From Rubrivivax sp. (GTDB lineage: Bacteria; Pseudomonadota; Gammaproteobacteria; Burkholderiales; Burkholderiaceae_C): a DNA stretch of 64,000 nucleotides. Below, piece by piece: positions 17,210-24,557 of the stretch. The number at the start of each line of letters is the position of its first letter. The stretch's first letter is position 1. Where the stretch lies: positions 101,351 through 165,350 of the forward strand of contig JAIYCR010000038.1 of assembly GCA_027487905.1 (NCBI GenBank), written 5' to 3'. Below the pieces are notes generated by a model that made no database searches, was not told the DNA's origin, and saw only the letters and a list, made by a program, of their open reading frames with translations. Both the position numbers and the translations under genes were made by a program.

Positions 17210-17240
17210 ACCGAGAGACACCGAGGAACACCGAGAGAAA
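17210..17240. repeat. Three ACCGAG direct repeats at 10-bp spacing
   Basis: ACCGAGAGAC, ACCGAGGAAC and ACCGAGAGAA follow one another at 17211, 17221 and 17231 in the gap before the MipA/OmpV gene. The exact helical-turn spacing would suit a direct-repeat operator. A dispersed genomic repeat is an equally simple explanation. Confidence 0.5.
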
Positions 17241-17327
17241 GGTGAACTCGCCCGAACCCCTCACCGCCTCCCTCAGCCTGCCGATCCACCGCCCGCCGAC
17301 CCCGATCGGCCCCCTCGAGGACTGCGC

Positions 17328-18179
17328 TTGAACGCTCCCCGGCCCACCACCGCCCGCCCCGGCATCCGCGCAGCGCGACCGACCGCCGCTGACATCGCCC
17401 TGTCCATTGCAGCCGCCGCAGCCATCGCGACGATGGTCTTCCCGGCGCCGGCGCACGCCCAGTCTCAGGGCATCGTGAGCCTGCCGCCCGTGGGGCCCGG
17501 CGACAGCCGGCTGCTTGTGGGCGGCGCCTTGCTGGCCCAGCCGACCTATGCCGGCGCCGACCGCCACCGCCTTCGCCTGCTGCCCTACATCGACTACGCC
17601 CACCGCAACGGCTTCTTCGCCAGCGCCACCAACGGCGTGGGCTACTCCTTCCTGCGCGGGCCCGAGCAGCAGGCGGGCCTGCGCCTCATCCCGCAGTTCG
17701 GCCGCGACGAGAACGACGATCCGGCGCTGCGCGGCCTGGGTGACGTCTCCGCCGGCGTGGAGGCGAGCGGCTACTGGACGGTGGCCCTGTCGCGCGCGTG
17801 GACGGCCGGCGCGCAGGTGCGCGGCGGCTCGCGTGGCGCCGAATTCGACCTCGGCGTGCGTCGCGACTTCGTGCTGGCACCGGCCACGCGGCTGTCCGCG
17901 AGCAGCTACCTCACGGCGGCCAACGCCCGGTCCCAGCGAACCTTCTTCGGCGTGGACAGCGCCCAATCGGCCCGATCGGGCTACGCCCCCTATGAGCCCG
18001 GTGCAGGCCTGCGCAGCGTTCACCTCGCCCTCACCGCCAACCACTTCTTCGGCGGCCGGTGGATCGCCATCGGCGGCGTGGGCGTCAGCCGCCTGCTCGG
18101 CGACGCAGGCGATTCGCCGCTCGTGCGCGAGAAGACCCAACCCGGGGCCTTCGTCGCGGTGGGCTACCAGCTCTTCTGA
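17328..18179 (+). CDS. MipA/OmpV family outer membrane protein
   Basis: The 283-residue product has a signal peptide with a hydrophobic core at about 22-40 ending at AHA-Q45. Alternating beta-strand patterns follow (GGALLAQPTYAGADRHRLRLLPYIDY, FVLAPATRLSASSYLTAA), and the protein ends in an aromatic residue (GYQLF), as expected of an outer-membrane barrel. MipA binds murein-synthesis enzymes in E. coli, while OmpV relatives act as porins or adhesins. The start codon is TTG at 17328. The gene lies between an aldehyde dehydrogenase and the convergent recQ gene. Confidence 0.85.
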   Translation: MNAPRPTTARPGIRAARPTAADIALSIAAAAAIATMVFPAPAHAQSQGIVSLPPVGPGDSRLLVGGALLAQPTYAGADRHRLRLLPYIDYAHRNGFFASATNGVGYSFLRGPEQQAGLRLIPQFGRDENDDPALRGLGDVSAGVEASGYWTVALSRAWTAGAQVRGGSRGAEFDLGVRRDFVLAPATRLSASSYLTAANARSQRTFFGVDSAQSARSGYAPYEPGAGLRSVHLALTANHFFGGRWIAIGGVGVSRLLGDAGDSPLVREKTQPGAFVAVGYQLF

Positions 18180-18211
18180 TCGACCCGCCTGAACAGGCCG
18201 TGCGGGCGGCC

Positions 18212-20116
18212 TCAAGCCGCCGGCTCGATGACCTGCGGCCGCCGCCAGGCCACCGTCTTCAGTGGCCGGACGAAATCGGGGTGGAAGCTGCGTTCGCTGC
18301 CGTCGGCAAAGCGGATGCTCACGCTCGCACCGTCGCAGGCCAGCACCTCGCCCCGGCCCAGGCGACGCAGGCGGATGACCTGGACGGGCTGGCCGGGGCT
18401 CAGCCCTTGCACCGGCCGGGGCGTCGCCGTCGTCGGCGTGGCAGGCAAGGCCTCGATGGTGGCGGCGTGCGTCCCGGCCGCCTGCGAGGGCTTGCTCGCC
18501 TCAGCCTCAGCCTCAGCCTCAGCCTCAGCCTCGGCCTGCGCCCGTTGCAGCGCCTGCAGCCGCTCGCAACTGTCGCAATGGCCACAGCGCGGCGCGGCGT
18601 GGGTCGGCTCGAAGTGCGCCAGCAGCATCTGCCAGCGGCAGCCACCCGACTGTGCGTAGTCCACCATCGTGGCCAGACCCGCCTCGTCGCGCTCACGTCG
18701 TCGGGCAAGCGCTTCGGCCAGCGTGCGCAGCCGACGCAGCCGCGCCATGCCGCGCTGCGGCAGCAGGCGCTGCGCGCGGACCCACGCGGCCAGTCGTGCG
18801 GGCCGCGACCGGCCGGGTGTGTCTGCAGCAGCGCTGCTGTCCCCGTGCAGACCCGGCCTGGCCAGCTCTTGGGCGCCGCTGGCGCCGTCGGGGGCCTCGC
18901 GCAGCAGCGCATCGACCGCGGCCAGCTCGTCCTCGTCCAGTGCGGCGGGGCCCAGGAAGAACTGCTGCAGCCCGCGGTCGCCTCGGCAGTACAGCAAGGT
19001 GCAGCACGCCGGGGCACCGTCGCGCCCCGCACGCCCGCTTTCCTGGTAGTAAGCGTCCAGCGAAGAGGGAAGCTGCGCATGCAGCACCCACCGCAGGTCC
19101 GATCGGTCGATGCCCATGCCGAAGGCCGAGGTGGCCACCATCACGCGGCGCTCGGCCTGCATGAAGGCCTGCTGGCTCGCCTGCCGCTCGCGGGTGGGCA
19201 TGGCCCCGTGGTAGAGCACCACCGACTCGCCACGCCCGAGCAGCTGCCGGTGCAGGTCCACCGCCGCGCGGACCGTGCCGGTGTAGACGATGCCTGCGCC
19301 TTGGGCCTCGGAGACGAAGTTCTCCACCCGGCGGCGGCGATCGGCCTCGTCGGCCAGCACTTCCACCGCATAGCGGAGATTGGCGCGGTAGACGCCCGAG
19401 CGCAGGACGGCCGACGGCGCGATGCCCAACACGCGGCAGATGTCGCCGGCCACCGCTTCGGTGGCGGTGGCGGTGAGGGCGAGCACCGGCGGATGGCCCA
19501 GCCGTTCGCGCAGCGAGCCCAGCGCCAGAAAGGCCGGGCGGAAGTCCGCCCCCCATTGCGAGATGCAGTGCGCCTCGTCCACCACCAGCAGCTGCACGCC
19601 CCGGCCACGCAGCGCATCGACCAGCGCGTCGTCACTGGCGCCTTCCGGTGTGGTGAACACGACCTGCGGGGCACCAGGGTCCGCCCGCTTTCCTGCCCCC
19701 TTTCCGGCCCCCTTGCCTTCCTCCTTGCCTGCCTCCTTGCCTGCCTGTAGCGACTCGATCACCGTGGCCTGCTCGCGCGCGGGCACGGCGCTGTTGAGCT
19801 GCACCGCCCGCACCCCGCGCGCGCACAGGCCGTCGCACTGGTCCTTCATCAGCGACAGCAGGGGCGAGACCACCAGCGTCGGGAGCTCGCCGAGCACCGC
19901 CGGCAGCTGGTAGCACAAGGACTTGCCCGCGCCCGTGGGCATCACCGCCAGGACGGAACGCCCCGCCAGCACCCTTGCGAGGACTTCGCCTTGCCCGGGT
20001 CTGAGCCGCTGGAGCCCGAAGACCTGGTGCAGAAGTCGGCGCGCCTGCGCTGGAAGCCGGTCGGCACGGGCGGTGCTCGCGCCGGGAAAGGGTGACGCAG
20101 CGGGTCGATCGGGCAT
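18212..20116 (-). CDS. recQ: ATP-dependent DNA helicase RecQ
   Basis: The 634-residue protein has helicase motifs in order: PTGAGKSLCYQLP (Walker A), VVDEAHCISQWGADFRP (DEAH box), LTATAT, MGIDRSDLRWVLHAQLP and QESGRAGRDG. The zinc-binding cysteines C...CGHCDSC of the RQC region follow. It unwinds 3'-tailed DNA in recombination and repair. Two low-complexity insertions stand out: a GK-rich stretch within domain 1 (about residues 124-143) and an AE dipeptide run after the zinc cysteines. The HRDC domain is missing and the C-terminus is a short basic beta domain. ATG at 20116 avoids overlap with the upstream LysR gene. Confidence 0.88.
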   Translation of the reverse strand: MPDRPAASPFPGASTARADRLPAQARRLLHQVFGLQRLRPGQGEVLARVLAGRSVLAVMPTGAGKSLCYQLPAVLGELPTLVVSPLLSLMKDQCDGLCARGVRAVQLNSAVPAREQATVIESLQAGKEAGKEEGKGAGKGAGKRADPGAPQVVFTTPEGASDDALVDALRGRGVQLLVVDEAHCISQWGADFRPAFLALGSLRERLGHPPVLALTATATEAVAGDICRVLGIAPSAVLRSGVYRANLRYAVEVLADEADRRRRVENFVSEAQGAGIVYTGTVRAAVDLHRQLLGRGESVVLYHGAMPTRERQASQQAFMQAERRVMVATSAFGMGIDRSDLRWVLHAQLPSSLDAYYQESGRAGRDGAPACCTLLYCRGDRGLQQFFLGPAALDEDELAAVDALLREAPDGASGAQELARPGLHGDSSAAADTPGRSRPARLAAWVRAQRLLPQRGMARLRRLRTLAEALARRRERDEAGLATMVDYAQSGGCRWQMLLAHFEPTHAAPRCGHCDSCERLQALQRAQAEAEAEAEAEAEASKPSQAAGTHAATIEALPATPTTATPRPVQGLSPGQPVQVIRLRRLGRGEVLACDGASVSIRFADGSERSFHPDFVRPLKTVAWRRPQVIEPAA

Positions 20117-20243
20117 GGCCGAATGCTCCGCGGCAGCACCTGCACCGGCAATCGCTGGGCAGGACGCGGCTTTGTAGGCCGGATCCGACGCAAGATCCAG
20201 CGCAAGATCGGACGCAAGCTCCCCCGCCCCTTCGGACGCCGGC

Positions 20244-21173
20244 TCAGGCCGCGGCCGCGTGCAGGGTTTCGGCCAGCAGCCGGGCCGGTGCGGCCAGGGC
20301 TGCCCCACTGCGCCACACGATGACGAAGCGCCGCACCGCCCAGGGCTCGGCCAGCGGCACCAGAGCCAGGTGGCCAGCCCCCGCATGCGGCGCGACCGAC
20401 TCCAGCGGCAGGATGGCCAGGCCCATGCCCAAGCCCACCAGTCTCACGGCGGCCGCGATGCTGGACACCTGCATGCGGTGGTTGGGTTCGAGCCCCAGCA
20501 GCGCCGCCTGCCGACGCAGCATCCGGTCCATCTGCCCGCCGGGGCTGACATTGACCGAAGGCAGCCCCAGCACGTCGCTCAGCCGAAGCGAGGGCCTGCG
20601 GGCCAGTGCGTGATCGGGCGCGAGCGCCACGCACAGGCGGTCGCTGCGGTAGGCGCGCGGCTCCAGTCCCGACAGGTCGATCCGGTCCCACAGCACACCC
20701 AGATCGGCCGAACCCTCGCGAACGCCGCGCACGATGTCCGGGCTCATGCGCTCGTCCAGCCCGACGTGGATGCGGGGATGGGCCTGCAGGAAGGCCGCGA
20801 CATCTTCCGGCAGCCTCATGGCCAGCGCCGAAGGGCTGGCCAGCACCCGCACGCTGCCCTGCACCCCCAGGCGGAATTCGCCCATCTCGCTGCGCAGCGC
20901 CTGCATCGCACCCAGCACCTCACGGGCTCGCTGCAACAGGGCAAGTCCCGCGGCCGTGGGCTGCACGCCGCGCGGCTGGCGCAGCAGCAGCGACACGCCC
21001 AGATCGGCTTCCAGCGCAGCCAGCCGCTTGCTCAGCGCCGAGGCGACCACCGCCTCGCGCTCGGCGGCACGGGCCAGGCTGCCCTCCTCGCACACCGAGA
21101 CGAACTGACGCAGGCTGATGGGGTCGAGGGGGCGGATCAAATGGCGTTCCAGGTCCTGCGAAAGCTCTGGCAC
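20244..21173 (-). CDS. LysR family transcriptional regulator
   Basis: The 309-residue protein has the LysR N-terminal winged helix-turn-helix (SLRQFVSVCEEGSLARAAEREAVVASALSKRLAALE, about residues 20-54) and a type 2 periplasmic-binding-protein effector domain with the VRLVGLGMGLAILPLE segment. It diverges from the lyase gene at 21260. The shared gap holds GTCTGG at 21193 and CCAGAC at 21233, an inverted pair that may be part of its operator. It most likely activates the lyase/CoA-transferase/Bug/LeuDC genes in response to the substrate or a CoA intermediate. Confidence 0.88.
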   Translation of the reverse strand: MPELSQDLERHLIRPLDPISLRQFVSVCEEGSLARAAEREAVVASALSKRLAALEADLGVSLLLRQPRGVQPTAAGLALLQRAREVLGAMQALRSEMGEFRLGVQGSVRVLASPSALAMRLPEDVAAFLQAHPRIHVGLDERMSPDIVRGVREGSADLGVLWDRIDLSGLEPRAYRSDRLCVALAPDHALARRPSLRLSDVLGLPSVNVSPGGQMDRMLRRQAALLGLEPNHRMQVSSIAAAVRLVGLGMGLAILPLESVAPHAGAGHLALVPLAEPWAVRRFVIVWRSGAALAAPARLLAETLHAAAA

Positions 21174-21192
21174 CGCCGTTGCTGACGTTCCC

Positions 21193-21238
21193 GTCTGGAA
21201 TGTCGATGAGTCCTAAACACCATGCGTTTTTACCAGAC
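21193..21238. promoter_or_regulatory. Candidate LysR operator (GTCTGG...CCAGAC)
   Basis: The 86-bp gap between the divergent LysR and lyase starts contains a 6-bp inverted pair, GTCTGG at 21193-21198 and CCAGAC at 21233-21238, around an AT-rich centre. LysR regulators typically bind such spaced sites next to the divergent gene. The assignment rests on position and symmetry only. Confidence 0.35.
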
Positions 21239-21259
21239 GTCATGCCTACAGTGAGGTCC

Positions 21260-22192
21260 ATGCCGTCCATGCCGAACCTCGATACCGTCATCGTCCGCGA
21301 CGTGGGACTGCGCGACGGGCTGCAAAGCCTCGCGCGCACCGTCCCCACCGACATCAAGCTGCAGTGGTTGGACGCCGCGCACGCCGCCGGGCTGCGCGAG
21401 CTGGAAGTGGGCTCCTTCGTTCCCGCCCACCGGATGCCGCAGCTGGCCGACACCGCCGAACTGGTTCGGCACGCACTGGGCTTGCCGGAGCTGCGGGTGT
21501 CGGTGCTCGTGCCCAACCTCAAGGGCGCCGAAGCGGCCCTGGCCAGCGGCGCGCATTCGCTGCTCGTGCCGCTGTCGGCGAGCCACGCCCACAGCCTGGC
21601 CAACCTGCGCCGCCCGCCCGACGAGGTGGTGGTCGACATCGCCCGCATCCGGGACCGGCGCGACGCCACAGGCTCTGCCTGTCGCATCGAGGTGGGCATC
21701 AGCACCGCCTTCGGATGCACGCTGCAAGGCGAGGTGCCGCCCGACGAGGTGCTGCGCCTGGTGCGCGCCGTGCTCGACGCCGGCGCCGATGCGGTGGGCC
21801 TGGCCGACACGGTCGGTTTCGCCAACCCGCTGCAGGTGCAGGGCCTCTTCGAAGCCGCCGCCCGCGAGGCTGGCGCACCGCTGGCATGTGCTCACTTCCA
21901 CGACACCCGAGGCCTGGGCATGGCCAACGTCTACGCCGCCTGGCTGACGGGCGTGCGGCGCTTCGACGCCTGCGTCGGCGGCATCGGCGGCTGCCCGCAC
22001 GCGCCGGGCGCGAGCGGCAACGTTTCCACGGAAGACGTCGCCTGGCTTTTCGCCAGCATGGGTGTGCCCACGGGGCTTGACCTGCAGGGGCTGCTGGACC
22101 TGCGCCGGCGCCTGGGCCAGTGGCTCGCCGGCGAGACCCTGCACGGGAGCATCGCCCGCGCCGGGCTGCCCCGAACCTTGACGGGCGGCTGA
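21260..22192 (+). CDS. Hydroxymethylglutaryl-CoA lyase family protein (possible citramalyl-CoA lyase)
   Basis: The 310-residue TIM-barrel enzyme carries the DRE-TIM metallolyase motif RDVGLRDGLQ near its start, HFHDTRGLG, and the catalytic loop GGIGGCPHAPGASGNVSTED. HMG-CoA lyase makes acetoacetate and acetyl-CoA. The same family includes R-citramalyl-CoA lyase, which yields pyruvate and acetyl-CoA. The neighbouring class III CoA-transferase and LeuDC-type hydratase favour the second option. Starts at 21242, 21260 and 21269 are all in frame; GTGAGG just before 21260 supports it weakly. It is controlled by the divergent LysR gene in all likelihood. Confidence 0.85.
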   Translation: MPSMPNLDTVIVRDVGLRDGLQSLARTVPTDIKLQWLDAAHAAGLRELEVGSFVPAHRMPQLADTAELVRHALGLPELRVSVLVPNLKGAEAALASGAHSLLVPLSASHAHSLANLRRPPDEVVVDIARIRDRRDATGSACRIEVGISTAFGCTLQGEVPPDEVLRLVRAVLDAGADAVGLADTVGFANPLQVQGLFEAAAREAGAPLACAHFHDTRGLGMANVYAAWLTGVRRFDACVGGIGGCPHAPGASGNVSTEDVAWLFASMGVPTGLDLQGLLDLRRRLGQWLAGETLHGSIARAGLPRTLTGG

Positions 22193-22254
22193 GCAGCCCG
22201 TTGCCCCACCCCCGCCCGCCCCGGCCGCCGCCGCCCCAACCCTGACCCGACGCC

Positions 22255-23481
22255 ATGCCCTCCCTCCCGATTCCCACCCCGCCGGCCTCGCCGTCTGCAC
22301 CCCAGCCCTTGAAGGGCCTGCGCGTCGTGGAATTCACCCACATGGTGATGGGCCCGACCTGCGCGATGGTGCTGGCCGACCTGGGCGCCGAAGTCATCAA
22401 GGTCGAGCCGGTCGAGGGCGAGGGCACCCGGCGGCTTCTGGGTGCGGGGGCCGGTTTCTTCCCCATGTACAACCGCAACAAGAAGAGCATCGGCATCGAC
22501 CTGAAGCAGCCCGCCGGGGCCGCCGCCGCGCAGCGGCTGGCCACCTCGGCCGACGTGGTGGTGGAGAACTTCAAGCAAGGCGTGCTGACCCGCTTCGGGC
22601 TGGACTACGCAACGCTCAGCGCGCTGAACGAGCGGCTGATCTATGTGAGCCACAAGGGCTTCCTGCCCGGCCCCTACGACCGCCGGCCGGCGCTGGACGA
22701 GGTGGTGCAGATGATGGGCGGCCTGGCCTACATGACCGGCCGCCCCGGCGACCCGCTGCGCGCCGGGGCCAGCGTGAACGACGTCATGGGGGGACTCTTC
22801 GGTGCCATCGGCACGCTGGGCGCGCTGATCCAGCGCGGCATCACCGGCCGCGGCATGCAGGTGCAGTCCGCGCTCTTCGAGAACAACGTGTTCCTGATGG
22901 GCCAGCACATGCTGCAGTACGCGATGACCGGACGGCACCCCTCGCCCATGCCGGCGCGCGACAACCCCTGGGCGGTCTACGACGTGTTCACCGTGAAGGA
23001 CGGCGAACAGATCTTCCTGTGCGCGGTGAGCGACACGCAGTGGCAGACCTTCTGCGATGTGCTCGGACTGGTCGACCTCAAATCCGACACGGCGCTGCGC
23101 ACGAACAACGACCGCGTCCGTGCGCGTCCGGCGCTGCTGGCCACGCTGCGGGAACGCCTGGCCTCGCGCAGCGCCGCCGAGCTGGCCGCCCTCTTCGAGG
23201 CGGCCGAGCTGCCCTTCGCGCCCATCCGCCGCCCCGAGGACCTGCTCACCGACCCGCACCTCTTGGCCACCGGCGGCCTGGCCGACATCGCGCTGCCCGA
23301 CGGCGAACGCGCCGGCGCGACGGTGAAGACCGCCCTCTTTCCGATCACACTCGAGGGCGAGCGCCTGCCGGTGCGGCTGCAGCCGCCTCAGCTGGGCGAG
23401 CACACCGACGAACTGCTGGAAGGCCTCGGCTTCGCGGCCGCCGAGGTCCGCGCCCTGCGACAGCAGGGCACCGTGCGCTGA
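22255..23481 (+). CDS. CaiB/BaiF class III CoA-transferase
   Basis: The 408-residue protein begins with a family-typical PLKGLRVVEFTHMVMGPTCAMVLADLGAEVIKVE segment and contains the catalytic aspartate D148 (PALDEVVQMMGG), which forms a mixed anhydride with the acyl group. Class III enzymes move CoA from a donor such as succinyl-CoA to an organic acid. Between an HMGL-family lyase and a Bug receptor, it would activate the imported acid (for example citramalate) before cleavage. It follows the lyase by 62 bp in the same direction, so one transcript is likely. Confidence 0.88.
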   Translation: MPSLPIPTPPASPSAPQPLKGLRVVEFTHMVMGPTCAMVLADLGAEVIKVEPVEGEGTRRLLGAGAGFFPMYNRNKKSIGIDLKQPAGAAAAQRLATSADVVVENFKQGVLTRFGLDYATLSALNERLIYVSHKGFLPGPYDRRPALDEVVQMMGGLAYMTGRPGDPLRAGASVNDVMGGLFGAIGTLGALIQRGITGRGMQVQSALFENNVFLMGQHMLQYAMTGRHPSPMPARDNPWAVYDVFTVKDGEQIFLCAVSDTQWQTFCDVLGLVDLKSDTALRTNNDRVRARPALLATLRERLASRSAAELAALFEAAELPFAPIRRPEDLLTDPHLLATGGLADIALPDGERAGATVKTALFPITLEGERLPVRLQPPQLGEHTDELLEGLGFAAAEVRALRQQGTVR

Positions 23482-23524
23482 GGCCGACCGACACCACAAC
23501 AAGCCATCAGAACGGAGACCCGAC

Positions 23525-24538
23525 ATGACACCCCCTCGCTGCCCCCGCCCTCCCCGCCCCACCCGCCTGACCCGCCGCACCCTGCTCGCCGGCCTGGCCG
23601 GCGGGCTTGCCCTTGCCGGCAGCGCGTTCGGCCCGGCGTTCGCGCAGTCCGACAAGGCCGTGCGCTTCATCCTGCCCAACGCCCCGGGCTCGGGCGTGGA
23701 TGCCATCACCCGCGCCGCCCAGGCAGCCCTGGGCCGCGCGCTGGGCTCGCCGGTGGTGGTGGACAACCAGCCGGGCGCTGGCGGCATCGTCGGCCTGCAG
23801 GCGCTGGCCCGATCGGCACCGGACGGCCAGACGCTGGGCATCGTGTCCAACAACGTCGTGATCTTCCCGAGCGTGCTCAAGAGCATCCCCTTCGACATGC
23901 CGGGCGACTTCACCCCGATCGCGGTGATCGGCTACACGCCGGTGGTGCTGGTGGTCAACGCCAAGGTGCCGGCATCCAACCTGAAGGAGTTCGTCGCGCT
24001 GCTCAGGAGCCGCAAGGGCGAGCTCAACTACGGCTCCGGCGGCAACGGCACCATCCTGCACCTGGCCAGCGCCCAGTTCCTGGACGAGGCGAAGCTCGAC
24101 GCGCGCCACATTCCCTACAAGGGAGTGGGCCCGATGGTCACCGACCTGATCGGCGGACAGATCGAGTTCGCCGCCGTGTCGCTGCCCAGCGTCCAGCAGC
24201 ACCTGAAGACTGGCGCCCTCAAGGCCATCGGCATGGCCACCGCCCAGCGCGTGCCGGCCGCAGCGGACATCCCCACCTTCGTCGAGCAGGGGATGCCCGG
24301 CTACGTGGTCGAGGCCTGGCTGGCGGTGATCGCCCCCAAGGGTCTGCCGGCAGCGGAGGTGCAGCGCGTGCATGCGGCGGTGGTCAACGCCTTCAACGAC
24401 GCCGAGGTCAAGGACGCGATGGCCCGCCAGGGCAACGTCATCCAGATCGGCAGCCCCGACCGGGCCATGCCCTTCTTCCGTTCCGAGCTCGCCCGCTACG
24501 CGCAGCTGGTGAAGAAGGCGGGCGTGGAGGCGCAGTGA
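23525..24538 (+). CDS. Tripartite tricarboxylate transporter receptor (Bug/TctC)
   Basis: The 337-residue protein has a Tat-like signal (TRLTRRTLLAGLAGGLALAG, cut near AFA-Q40). The Bug fold follows, with FILPNAPGSGVDAITRA, VVDNQPGAGGIVG and PYKGVGPMVTDLIGGQIEFA. Bug proteins bind carboxylates in the periplasm and deliver them to TctAB permeases; no tctAB gene lies in this window, so the permease would be elsewhere. The gene sits between the CoA-transferase and the LeuDC fusion, which suggests that its ligand is the substrate of that pathway. GGAG precedes the start. Confidence 0.92.
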   Translation: MTPPRCPRPPRPTRLTRRTLLAGLAGGLALAGSAFGPAFAQSDKAVRFILPNAPGSGVDAITRAAQAALGRALGSPVVVDNQPGAGGIVGLQALARSAPDGQTLGIVSNNVVIFPSVLKSIPFDMPGDFTPIAVIGYTPVVLVVNAKVPASNLKEFVALLRSRKGELNYGSGGNGTILHLASAQFLDEAKLDARHIPYKGVGPMVTDLIGGQIEFAAVSLPSVQQHLKTGALKAIGMATAQRVPAAADIPTFVEQGMPGYVVEAWLAVIAPKGLPAAEVQRVHAAVVNAFNDAEVKDAMARQGNVIQIGSPDRAMPFFRSELARYAQLVKKAGVEAQ

Positions 24539-24557
24539 GCGCGAGCGCAAGCCCGAC

